From Nitrosomonas sp. Nm51 (GTDB lineage: Bacteria > Pseudomonadota > Gammaproteobacteria > Burkholderiales > Nitrosomonadaceae), in contig NZ_FOGH01000002.1 of the NCBI RefSeq assembly GCF_900111165.1, positions 124,001-188,000 on the forward strand: DNA of 64,000 nucleotides. Reading direction: 5' to 3'. The position numbers and the translations under genes are program-made. The notes beneath the pieces are model-generated. The model was not told the DNA's origin. It saw only the letters and a list, made by a program, of their open reading frames with translations, and ran no database searches. Below are positions 17,514-25,144 of this stretch, one piece after another; the first letter of the stretch is position 1, and each line of letters opens with the position of its first letter.

Positions 17514-18917
17514 CTAGCCGCCTGCGCTGTCAACCTTCTTTTCAGGCGATGCGGTGATGCCTTTAAAGTAATTCATGGCTTGAATAAGCAACAGATCATC
17601 CTCGGATCCAAACTCAATCGGGCCGCGATCATCGTCTTTTTTAGGCTTGTTGGCCGGTTCTTCGGCAGTTTTTTCAACTGCGGTCTTCTTTTCGCTTTTT
17701 TGACCGTTGCTTATATGGCGACTTAAATCCGCTTCGCGCAAACGTTGGTCGTCGTCTGTTGATTCATCCAATATATCCGGCGTAATACCGGTTGCCTGGA
17801 TGGAATGTCCGTTAGGCGTATAATAGAGCGCTGTGGTCAGTTTAATAGCGGTGTCGTTGCCCAATGGCAACACGGTTTGCACAGAACCCTTGCCGAATGT
17901 TTGTGAACCCATAACGATGGAACGTTTGTGATCCTGCAGCGCGCCAGCCACAATTTCAGAGGCTGATGCTGATCCTCCGTTGACTAAGGTGATCATGGGT
18001 ACAGTCTTAACTTCAGATGGTAAATCTCGCAGATAATCTCTGCCATGGCCGCGAAGATAATACTCGGGATTGGCGTGTAATCGCATTTTTGCATCCGCAG
18101 TACGACCTTCAGTATAAACGACCAGTGCATTTTCCGGTAGAAAAGCAGACGATACGGCAACTGCACCATTCAATAATCCGCCCGGATCATTGCGTAAATC
18201 AAGAATTAGTCCTTGCATGGGCGTGGTGCTTTCAGAAAAAAGCGTTTTAATGGCTTTGGCCAGATTCTCACCGGTATGTTCCTGAAATTGAGTAATGCGG
18301 ATATAAGCATAGCCCGGTTCCAGGAGCTTTGATTTAACACTTTGAATTTTAATAATATCGCGAACCAGATTAAATACCAGTGGTTCTTTTTCGCCTTCCC
18401 GGATTACAGTTATCTTGATAGCGGTTTTGGGCTTGCCGCGCATCAGTTTGATCGCCTCTGTGAGGGTCATGCCTTTGACTGCGGTATCATCCAGCTTGAC
18501 AATCAAATCGCCGGTTTGGATGCCGGCACGGAAAGCGGGGGTGTCTTCAATTGGTGAAATTACCTTGACCAATCCGTCTTCCATGGTGACTTGAATTCCT
18601 AATCCGCCGAACTCACCATGCGTGCCAATTTGTAGTTCCTTATATTCATCCTTGTCTAGATAAGAAGAGTGGGGGTCCAAACCAACCAGCATGCCGTTGA
18701 TGGCTTCAGTGATCAGCCGCTTGTCTTCCACGGATTCGACGTAATCACTCTTTATGCGCCCAAATACCTGCGCGAAAGTGCGAAGTTCTTCGATCGGCAG
18801 CGGATGCATGATTTCTGTTGAATCTCTTTTGGCGATAGCGGAAAAATTCAAGCTGAGCATCACGCCTGTGATTGCGCCAACAAAAATCAGACCTGCTTTT
18901 TTTACTATGTTACTCAT
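17514..18917 (-). CDS. ctpA: Carboxy-terminal processing protease (S41)
   Basis: Periplasmic serine protease of 467 residues that trims C-termini of envelope proteins. An N-terminal signal/anchor (AGLIFVGAITGVMLSLNFSA) precedes a PDZ domain near residues 95-170 (GGLGIQVTMEDGLVKV, AGIQTGDLIVKLDDTAVKG). The catalytic serine is in NGGSASASEIVAGAL and the lysine in GSQTFGKGSVQT. The C-terminal 70 residues are charged, with a lysine/glutamate-rich linker. It lies in gpmA-envC-ctpA-moeB, so it may be expressed with the divisome amidase activator EnvC. Confidence 0.95.
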   Translation of the reverse strand: MSNIVKKAGLIFVGAITGVMLSLNFSAIAKRDSTEIMHPLPIEELRTFAQVFGRIKSDYVESVEDKRLITEAINGMLVGLDPHSSYLDKDEYKELQIGTHGEFGGLGIQVTMEDGLVKVISPIEDTPAFRAGIQTGDLIVKLDDTAVKGMTLTEAIKLMRGKPKTAIKITVIREGEKEPLVFNLVRDIIKIQSVKSKLLEPGYAYIRITQFQEHTGENLAKAIKTLFSESTTPMQGLILDLRNDPGGLLNGAVAVSSAFLPENALVVYTEGRTADAKMRLHANPEYYLRGHGRDYLRDLPSEVKTVPMITLVNGGSASASEIVAGALQDHKRSIVMGSQTFGKGSVQTVLPLGNDTAIKLTTALYYTPNGHSIQATGITPDILDESTDDDQRLREADLSRHISNGQKSEKKTAVEKTAEEPANKPKKDDDRGPIEFGSEDDLLLIQAMNYFKGITASPEKKVDSAGG

Positions 18918-19111
18918 GATGCTGTCTCCGCACTTACGAACTTTAAGTGATTAAAATTATAATAGGTTAAACAATTGAATTATAGATTTATACTGTTTTT
19001 TTTCAGTTGATCATACATTAAAAACAAACCTAAATGCTGGTTATATGGCGATTTGGTCTGTTTAAAGACGTGTTTTTAAAAAATTTTGGGCCAACTGTCC
19101 GTATACATCAC

Positions 19112-20308
19112 TCATTCTATTTTGATCCATGTCAACGGATCAAATGCTTTGCCTTTGTGACGCAACTCAAAATACAGACCAGCTTCAGGATTGCCGCCAC
19201 TATTGCCTACTGTTGCGATGGTATCGCCACTTTTAACTATTTCACCAACTTGCTTTAGAAGCATTTCATTGTTGCCGTACAGGCTCATATAATCCTGTGA
19301 ATGGTCAATAATGATAAGATTGCCAAATCCGCGCAGCCAATCAGCGAAAACTACTTGTCCAGTTGCGATAACCTTGACGTCGCTGCCTGCAGCTGAACGG
19401 ATAAACAAACCTTTCCACTTTACATGCCTACCTGAACGTTGACCACCAAAACGGTGCACAAGTTTCCCGCGAACCGGCAAATTCAATTTACCTTTAAGTG
19501 TTTTGAATGCGCTATCTTGGTGTTTGGAATTCGGGAGGCGCGTATTATTTAGTGTGTTACGTTGATTTTCCTGCTTAAATATCCTGGTTATCTCATTAAC
19601 TAATTTTGTAATGCGCTGTTCATCCCGAATAAGTTTACCAATTTCATTGTGTTGTTGTTCGATTTCTTTGGAAATGCGTGCAAGCGTAGTTTTATGTTTT
19701 AACTGTTCTTGTTTGAGTTGTTGGCTTTGATGCGCATATTCAGTTTCAATAGAAAAGAACTGTGCTCTTTTCTCACGAACCGATTGTGCGAGTGTCTGTA
19801 ATTGATTCAAGCCGTTATGAAGATTGTCGATATGCGTTGCGCGCGCGTCGAAGAGTTGCTGATAGTAATATATGTCGCGTGCAATCTGGTTGGGGTCCTG
19901 TAGATTTAATAGCGTGCGCAAATAGTTTCTTTCGTTTCCCAGATATTGTTGAAAAAGTAATTCGCTCAATTGATCTTGTTCCGCTTCCATAATTAGTTTG
20001 AGCTGTCTGTGCTGAGTCGATACCCTTTTCAGGGCATCTTCGATTTTTTGTTTGTCTTTTTTTAACTGGAATTGCTTGCGCTTAATGTCGCTGATAGCAT
20101 GTTCAGTGTCGCGCAACGCATCAACAGCATCCTGTTTGTTTATTTCCTGAGCTGCCAATTCGGTGTGCAGTACTTTGATACGGCTGCGCAATTTTTCCAA
20201 CTGCTGTTGCTTTTCTGAAGCGTTTGCGGGAGAGTGGCACAGCAACAGGATACAGCTTAAGACGAGAAAGACTGATGAAGAAGAAATTGTGAATTGTGCT
20301 GGTTTCAC
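19112..20308 (-). CDS. envC: EnvC-type murein hydrolase activator
   Basis: Secreted protein of 398 residues with a signal peptide (VFLVLSCILLLCHSPANASE), a long coiled coil over about residues 30-260 and a C-terminal LytM/M23 domain. The LytM domain has GGQRSGRHVKWKGLFIRS where active enzymes carry the HxxxD zinc ligands, so it is degenerate, as in known EnvC. ELRHKGKAFDPLTW closes the domain. EnvC family proteins activate N-acetylmuramyl-L-alanine amidases at the septum instead of cutting peptidoglycan themselves. The gpmA-envC-ctpA order on one strand is conserved in many proteobacteria. Confidence 0.92.
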   Translation of the reverse strand: MKPAQFTISSSSVFLVLSCILLLCHSPANASEKQQQLEKLRSRIKVLHTELAAQEINKQDAVDALRDTEHAISDIKRKQFQLKKDKQKIEDALKRVSTQHRQLKLIMEAEQDQLSELLFQQYLGNERNYLRTLLNLQDPNQIARDIYYYQQLFDARATHIDNLHNGLNQLQTLAQSVREKRAQFFSIETEYAHQSQQLKQEQLKHKTTLARISKEIEQQHNEIGKLIRDEQRITKLVNEITRIFKQENQRNTLNNTRLPNSKHQDSAFKTLKGKLNLPVRGKLVHRFGGQRSGRHVKWKGLFIRSAAGSDVKVIATGQVVFADWLRGFGNLIIIDHSQDYMSLYGNNEMLLKQVGEIVKSGDTIATVGNSGGNPEAGLYFELRHKGKAFDPLTWIKIE

Positions 20309-20398
20309 GTCCGGTTATGTATTCTCGAGTGATCGAAAAGTCGCTTTGTTGGCATGCATCAGCGGCCTGGCTGAAAAATGCGCCTTATTTACTGCCGG

Positions 20399-21148
20399 TT
20401 ATCCTGCTGATCTTCCTTGATTAGCCACTTTTTGCATGGCATCTTGAATCAGCGTCTGGTCACCCAGGTAATAACTGCGTAACGGGGCGAGCTGGTCGTC
20501 CAATTCATAAATTAACGGGATGCCAGTCGGAATGTTGCAATTGAGAATTTCCTGATCTGGAATATCGTCAAGATATTTTATTAGAGCCCGCAGGGAATTG
20601 CCATGGGCTGTAATGATAATTTTTTTTCCTGATTGGATCTGAGGTGCGATAAATTCTTTCCAGTAAGGCAGAAATCTGGCAACAGTATCCTTAAGGCATT
20701 CCGCTCGTGGTAATTCAGCATGGCTAAGATATTTATATCGTATATCCGCACCGGGATATCGTTCATCATCAAGACTCAGCTCTGGCGGTCTGGTGTCATA
20801 ACTGCGCCGCCAGATTAACACCTGCTCATCACCGAATTTGGTGGCAGTTTCTGCTTTGTTTAGCCCTTGCAAAGCACCATAGTGCCGCTCATTAAGCCGC
20901 CAGGTATTGTGTATGGGCAACCACATCAAATCCATGACGTCAAGTGTGATCCATAATGTACGAATGGCGCGTTTGAGTACTGATGTATAAGCAATATCGA
21001 AGACAAAGCCGGCTTCATTCAGTAGCTTGCCGGCATTCCGGGCTTCTTCAATACCTTTGGGTGTTAAATCAACATCTGTCCAGCCCGTAAAACGGTTTTC
21101 TCTGTTCCAGATACTTTCTCCATGACGAAGAAGAACGATTTTTTTCAT
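20399..21148 (-). CDS. gpmA: 2,3-bisphosphoglycerate-dependent phosphoglycerate mutase
   Basis: Glycolytic and gluconeogenic enzyme of 249 residues interconverting 3- and 2-phosphoglycerate. The phosphohistidine motif is [19 protein letters not shown]. Other family blocks are [32 protein letters not shown] and [18 protein letters not shown] with the second active-site histidine. Length and motifs fit the cofactor-dependent form. It is the first gene of gpmA-envC-ctpA-moeB, with 90 bp to envC. In an autotroph it would connect Calvin-cycle 3-phosphoglycerate to the lower glycolytic route. Confidence 0.96.
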   Translation of the reverse strand: MKKIVLLRHGESIWNRENRFTGWTDVDLTPKGIEEARNAGKLLNEAGFVFDIAYTSVLKRAIRTLWITLDVMDLMWLPIHNTWRLNERHYGALQGLNKAETATKFGDEQVLIWRRSYDTRPPELSLDDERYPGADIRYKYLSHAELPRAECLKDTVARFLPYWKEFIAPQIQSGKKIIITAHGNSLRALIKYLDDIPDQEILNCNIPTGIPLIYELDDQLAPLRSYYLGDQTLIQDAMQKVANQGRSAG

Positions 21149-21506
21149 GTATTATTTGGGATTGTGAGTTGCGTTTTTTTCTTTGTGAATGTGCAGTGCA
21201 ATATTTTACTCGATTTTGCTGTATTACACAGCATCTGTCTGATTTTTGTGGTGAATTAATTTTTTTTGGCCTAAAGTGTTTCATGTTTCATACAACAAAT
21301 AATGTGTGAAATGCCGAAGGAAGCAGTTTTGAATTTGATATGGAAGTTATAAATAGCGGATTGCTGAGGTGAAAATTTATGCGCTTGGACAAACAACTGA
21401 CATACGAGTTTAATTCGGGGGATAAGGGCGAAGCGATTTTTTCTGGTTTCTGATAAAATCAGCTGATTGACAGAAATACAATAAAACACAGGAATAAAAC
21501 ATTTTT
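21149..21506. other. Divergent intergenic region, 358 bp
   Basis: Spacer between the divergently transcribed gpmA and rhodanese-like genes, so it should contain promoters for both directions. A TTGACA box occurs near 21468 on the plus strand, but no convincing -10 box at standard spacing follows. A short palindrome (TGATAAAATCA) lies just before it. No reading frame looks real. Confidence 0.5.
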
Positions 21507-21944
21507 ATGGATGAGTCATCAATATTTCAGGATTACTTTTTACTTCGAAGCGAGAACATTTTTTTTGTGATTGCAGCGATTGTGAGTGCTGTATTGCTGA
21601 TATGGCCTGCAATTACAAAGCGCGGCACAAAAGAAATTGATACGCGTAAGGCGATAGAATTGATTAATTATGAAGATGCAGTTGTACTTGACGTGAGGGA
21701 TGACAGTGAATTTGTTACGGGCCATTTGCCCAATTCAAAACATATACCCACAGAAAAAATTGAAGATCGCTGGGTGGAATTGTCAAAATTCAAGGAAAAG
21801 CCTATTGTCGTCATTTATAAAAGTGGTATACGATCCGGTCATGCAAGTAATGTGTTGTTTAAAAATGGATTTAAAAAGGTGCATAACTTGATGGGTGGTA
21901 TTGATGCCTGGAAGCGCGCCAGTCTTCCTGTCGTCAAGAGATAA
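21507..21944 (+). CDS. Rhodanese-like membrane protein without catalytic cysteine
   Basis: A 145-residue protein with one N-terminal membrane segment (NIFFVIAAIVSAVLLIWPAI) and a rhodanese homology domain (VVLDVRDDSEFVTGHLPNSK, then HNLMGGIDAWKRA). At the active-site loop, where sulfurtransferases have cysteine before the loop glycine and arginine, it reads VVIYKSGIRSGH; a lysine codon (AAA) stands at the cysteine position. It should therefore be unable to form a persulfide and may bind or scaffold. The rhodanese-grxC-secB-gpsA neighbourhood is the same as around E. coli yibN. It lies 4 bp upstream of grxC. Confidence 0.88.
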   Translation: MDESSIFQDYFLLRSENIFFVIAAIVSAVLLIWPAITKRGTKEIDTRKAIELINYEDAVVLDVRDDSEFVTGHLPNSKHIPTEKIEDRWVELSKFKEKPIVVIYKSGIRSGHASNVLFKNGFKKVHNLMGGIDAWKRASLPVVKR

Positions 21945-21948
21945 ACCA

Positions 21949-22206
21949 ATGAGCAAGGTGACCATGTACACAACAGGGTTTTGCCCTTATTGCAAAATGG
22001 CAGAAAAATTGCTGCGCTCCAGGGGAGTGGAAAAAATTGAAGAGATTCGGATTGATCTTGATCCCGAACAGCGTAATGAAATGATGGGTAAAACAGGACG
22101 CAGAACGGTTCCCCAAATATACATTGGAGAAAAGCACATTGGCGGATACGATGATCTGGCACGATTGGATCACGAAGGAGAATTGGTACCCTTGCTGGTA
22201 CCCTAG
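21949..22206 (+). CDS. grxC: Glutaredoxin 3
   Basis: Dithiol glutaredoxin of 85 residues with the active site TTGFCPYCKMAEKLL and the glutathione-binding segments RRTVPQIYIGEKHIGG and YDDLARLDHEGEL. It reduces disulfides and glutathione-mixed disulfides in the cytoplasm. The ATG at 21949 fits the family start; the frame is open upstream to 21895 but that part overlaps the rhodanese gene. The stop codon lies next to a fragment of the dispersed repeat. Known proteobacterial order grxC-secB is kept. Confidence 0.95.
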   Translation: MSKVTMYTTGFCPYCKMAEKLLRSRGVEKIEEIRIDLDPEQRNEMMGKTGRRTVPQIYIGEKHIGGYDDLARLDHEGELVPLLVP

Positions 22207-22209
22207 TAC

Positions 22210-22246
22210 CTAGTACTCTGGCAATATCATATTGGTAGAGTACTAG
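22210..22246. repeat. Internally deleted copy of the MITE-like repeat
   Basis: CTAGTACTCT (22210-22219), the outer 10 bp of the left end, is followed directly by the complete right end (GGCAATATCATATTGGTAGA then GTACTAG, 22220-22246). The interior found in full copies is missing. It sits in the grxC-secB spacer, just after the grxC stop. Confidence 0.8.
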
Positions 22247-22294
22247 TTTGAGAATGTATACGAATTAACACCGTAAGTAAGGCAAAATTATAAA

Positions 22295-22756
22295 ATGAGC
22301 GAGCAACAGCAGCCAGCGTTTAATATTGAAAAAATTTATGTGAAAGATTTGTCGCTTGAAATCCCGAATGCACCGAGCATATTTCTAGAGCGTGAAGCCC
22401 CTCAGGTTAATCTGCAACTCAACACACAAAGTCATGTAATAAAAGAAGGGCTTTACGAGGTTTTAGTGATAGTAACGGTTACAGCTAAAGTCAAAGATCA
22501 AGTGATGTTTTTGGTCGAGGTGCAGCAGGCCGGTATTTTCAGGATAAGCAATGTGCCTGAAAAAGAGATTGCGCCGGTTCTCGGTATTGGGTGTCCTAAT
22601 ATTATATTTCCCTATTTGAGGGAAACGGTTTCAGACATCGTAACGCGTGCCGGGTTTCCGCCAGTGATTCTCAATCCGGTCAATTTTGAAGCGGTTTATA
22701 ATCAAAATCAGCAGCGCGCCAATTCAGAAGATTCTGAAAAAAACAGTAATCATTAA
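22295..22756 (+). CDS. secB: Protein-export chaperone SecB
   Basis: A 153-residue cytosolic chaperone that keeps preproteins unfolded and delivers them to SecA. Family blocks are visible: FNIEKIYVKDLSLEIPNAP, VTVTAKVKDQVMFLVEVQQ, AGIFRISNVPE and the LGIGCPNIIFPYLRETVSD segment, followed by the GFPPVILNPVNFEAVY tail. Length is normal. It lies between grxC and an SH3-protein gene, and its last codons are only 13 bp from the next start. Confidence 0.96.
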   Translation: MSEQQQPAFNIEKIYVKDLSLEIPNAPSIFLEREAPQVNLQLNTQSHVIKEGLYEVLVIVTVTAKVKDQVMFLVEVQQAGIFRISNVPEKEIAPVLGIGCPNIIFPYLRETVSDIVTRAGFPPVILNPVNFEAVYNQNQQRANSEDSEKNSNH

Positions 22757-22769
22757 CTGGTCGGCTAGA

Positions 22770-23276
22770 ATGAGTTATTTTCAGCATATCTCATATATTT
22801 TACAAGCAGGCAAGCAAGCGTGTTTGCATGGCGCCTGGGCAAATGTTCTTCTGGCAGGTGTGCTATGTGTGGCGCCCTCTCTTGTGAAAGCCGACATGGA
22901 TTTTTTTTCAACTGCTGAGAATGTCACCATTATGTACGACGCACCGTCTGTAAAGTCAGGTAAATTATTTGTTGCCGGTGCAAACTTGCCTGTAGAAGTG
23001 GTTGTCAATGTCGAAGGCTGGGTCAAAGTACGTGACAGCAGTGGAAGTTTGGCCTGGATTGAGAAAAGAAATCTTAAAAAACAACGGTTTGTTATTGTGA
23101 CGGTGCCTATGGCTGACATATACCATAAAACAGATGAAGGTGCTGAGCTGGTTTTCCAGGCACAGCAACATGTGGTTCTGGAGTGGCTCGACTCAAGCAT
23201 CCCGGGTTGGGTTAGAGTGCGTCATCAGGATGGGCAAAGCGGTTTTGTTAAAGCCAGCCAGGTCTGGGGTTCATGA
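22770..23276 (+). CDS. Secreted SH3-domain protein
   Basis: About 168 residues with an N-terminal signal segment (WANVLLAGVLCVAPSLVKA) and two bacterial SH3-like repeats. The first is ENVTIMYDAPSVKSGKLFVA with GWVKVRDSSGSLAWIEK; the second is MADIYHKTDEGAELVFQAQ with GWVRVRHQDGQSGFVKASQ. Proteins of this type usually bind peptidoglycan or envelope partners. The start at 22770 was chosen because the signal peptide follows; an in-frame start at 22686 lies inside secB. Its stop overlaps the gpsA start (ATGA), implying coupled translation. Exact role unknown. Confidence 0.75.
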   Translation: MSYFQHISYILQAGKQACLHGAWANVLLAGVLCVAPSLVKADMDFFSTAENVTIMYDAPSVKSGKLFVAGANLPVEVVVNVEGWVKVRDSSGSLAWIEKRNLKKQRFVIVTVPMADIYHKTDEGAELVFQAQQHVVLEWLDSSIPGWVRVRHQDGQSGFVKASQVWGS

Positions 23277-24268
23277 ATCTTGCCATATTGGGTGCAGGGG
23301 CATGGGGAACAGCGCTTGCCATCAATCTGTCGGCACGTCATCAGGTAACACTCTGGACAAAGGAGGCGGGTCATCTGTCAGAATTGATGACCAACCGTGC
23401 CAATTTGAGTTTTTTCCCCGATTTTCCATTATCTGACGCTATATACCTGACGGCTTCACTTGCTGAGGCGCTTGAGAATACGGATCTGGTTTTAATTGTT
23501 GTTCCGGTAGCCGGTTTTGGCGATATTTTGCGTAGTATTGCTAAAATTAACGTGAAAGCGCCTGTTATCTGGGGATGTAAAGGATTCGAGCCAAAGGCAG
23601 CCAAGTTGCCGCACCAGGTTGTTGCAGATGTGTTTTCAGATAATGAACTGACCTGCGGCGTTATCTCCGGACCTAGTTTTGCTGAAGAGGTTGCGCGGGG
23701 CTTGCCGACTGCCTTGACCCTTGCGTCTGAAAATGATGATTTTTCCCGTGAAATGGCCAATCAGCTGCATAGCAAAAATTTACGCATTTACACGAGCCGG
23801 GATATGATTGGTGTAGAAACAGGCGGCGCTATTAAAAATGTTATTACCATTGCCGCTGGCATATCCGATGGTATGGGGTATGGTCACAATGCGCGCGCAG
23901 CACTCATTACACGCGGATTGATGGAGATTACACGTCTGGGGCTGGCGTTGGGTGGAAAAATGGAAACGTTCATGGGACTGGCTGGTGTTGGTGATCTGTT
24001 GTTGACTTGTACCGGTGATTTGTCAAGAAACCGGCGTGTCGGGCTGCTCCTGGCGGCAGGAAAGTCCATTGGCGATATTTTAAATGAATTGGGCCATGTT
24101 GCAGAGGGTGTACATACTGCACAGGCTGTATTGCAATTGAGTCGAAAACTCAACGTCAATATGCCCATTACGGAAGCGGTTTGCAGTATTTTGCACGATG
24201 GCATGCCAGCTAGGGCTGCTGTGGAAACATTATTGAACCGTGAACCCAAAACGGAAATTTGCTTGTGA
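23273..24268 (+). CDS. gpsA: Glycerol-3-phosphate dehydrogenase [NAD(P)+]
   Basis: Reduces dihydroxyacetone phosphate to sn-glycerol-3-phosphate for phospholipid synthesis. The N-terminal Rossmann motif is LAILGAGAWGTALAINLS. GPSFAEEVARGLPTALTLAS and AAGISDGMGYGHNARAALIT are the conserved substrate and catalytic regions, with the lysine in TGGAIKNVITI. Length 331 residues is standard. The start codon overlaps the stop of the SH3 gene by 4 bp. secB-gpsA proximity is common in proteobacteria. Confidence 0.97.
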   Translation: MNLAILGAGAWGTALAINLSARHQVTLWTKEAGHLSELMTNRANLSFFPDFPLSDAIYLTASLAEALENTDLVLIVVPVAGFGDILRSIAKINVKAPVIWGCKGFEPKAAKLPHQVVADVFSDNELTCGVISGPSFAEEVARGLPTALTLASENDDFSREMANQLHSKNLRIYTSRDMIGVETGGAIKNVITIAAGISDGMGYGHNARAALITRGLMEITRLGLALGGKMETFMGLAGVGDLLLTCTGDLSRNRRVGLLLAAGKSIGDILNELGHVAEGVHTAQAVLQLSRKLNVNMPITEAVCSILHDGMPARAAVETLLNREPKTEICL

Positions 24269-24499
24269 GGTTTTTGATAACAGTTAAGTAAGTTTTATAT
24301 GATTATGTTATCTATCTGCTTATTTGAAAACGTTGTTTAAACAAAACTTTTGTTACGGGTACGATGCTTTTGGGATTAGCGATTTATTTTTTTAAGGAGT
24401 GATGTAATCTCTTGACCTTGTGCGGATGGCTTGATATAAGTGCGTTTGTGCAGTAGTTGCTTGTGATTTAATGACCAACAAACCTAAAAGGGGAATTAT

Positions 24500-24772
24500 A
24501 TGAACAAATCCGAACTCGTAGAAGCAATAGCAAAATCTGCTGATATTCCAAAAGCTACGGCTGGTAGTGCATTGGATGGGGCGTTGTCTGCAATAACATC
24601 TGCACTTAAAAAAAATGACACGGTGACATTAGTCGGATTTGGGACTTTTAAGGTGGGTAAGCGATCAGCCCGTACCGGGCGTAATCCTCGTACTGGTGCA
24701 GCCATTAAAATTAAAGCTGCCAAGGTTCCTAAATTTAGTGCTGGTAAAGCACTTAAAGATGCAGTAAACTAG
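24500..24772 (+). CDS. hupB: DNA-binding protein HU
   Basis: A 90-residue histone-like protein starting [19 protein letters not shown] and carrying the beta-arm signature [30 protein letters not shown] is just upstream of the ATG. It bends and compacts DNA as a homo- or heterodimer; the beta form is named from general resemblance. Two tRNA genes follow directly and a terminator lies after them, so all may share a transcript. The preceding 230 bp contain no gene and should hold its promoter. Confidence 0.95.
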   Translation: MNKSELVEAIAKSADIPKATAGSALDGALSAITSALKKNDTVTLVGFGTFKVGKRSARTGRNPRTGAAIKIKAAKVPKFSAGKALKDAVN

Positions 24773-24788
24773 CGGCCTTTAACAGACG

Positions 24789-24864
24789 GGGTGCTTAGCT
24801 CAGCTGGTAGAGCGTCGCCCTTACAAGGCGAATGTCGGCGGTTCGATCCCGTCAGCACCCACCA
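24789..24864 (+). tRNA. tRNA-Val (anticodon TAC)
   Basis: A 76-nt cloverleaf. The acceptor stem GGGTGCT pairs with AGCACCC, the D-loop is AGCTCAGCTGGTAGAGC, the anticodon loop CTTACAA carries TAC, and the T-arm is GGCGGTTCGATCCCGTC. CCA is encoded. tRNA-Asp follows 20 bp downstream. Confidence 0.97.
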
Positions 24865-24884
24865 GTAAAAAGTGTTCATTTGTT

Positions 24885-24961
24885 GGAGTGGTAGTTCAGT
24901 TGGTTAGAATACCGGCCTGTCACGCCGGGGGTCGCGGGTTCGAGTCCCGTCCACTCCGCCA
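24885..24961 (+). tRNA. tRNA-Asp (anticodon GTC)
   Basis: A 77-nt cloverleaf. The acceptor stem GGAGTGG pairs with CCACTCC, the anticodon stem-loop CCGGCCTGTCACGCCGG carries GTC, and the T-arm is CGCGGGTTCGAGTCCCG. Discriminator G and an encoded CCA are present. It is paired with tRNA-Val upstream and followed by a strong terminator. Confidence 0.97.
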
Positions 24962-25008
24962 GTGTTCTCTATCGTATTCAATAATATGATTAATGATTAT
25001 GTTTTCAT

Positions 25009-25050
25009 CGCCTCATTTCGCCATTGGTTTGAATGAGGCGTTTTAGTTTT
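25009..25050 (+). terminator. Rho-independent terminator after the tRNA pair
   Basis: The stem CGCCTCATT (25009-25017) pairs with AATGAGGCG (25032-25040), loop 14 nt, followed by TTTTAGTTTT. This is a clean intrinsic terminator for the hupB-tRNA transcript. Confidence 0.85.
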
Positions 25051-25144
25051 AACATGTATCAATTGAAAGCTGCATCATCAGTAACTGCCTTGCAATTTTT
25101 ATCTGGTTTTTCACATGTCGTGTAAATAACGGGTTTTTATAGCT

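Noticed and set aside
21895..21948. Upstream extension of grxC
   Set aside because: The extension lies inside the rhodanese-like gene and glutaredoxin 3 proteins start at the position equivalent to 21949.
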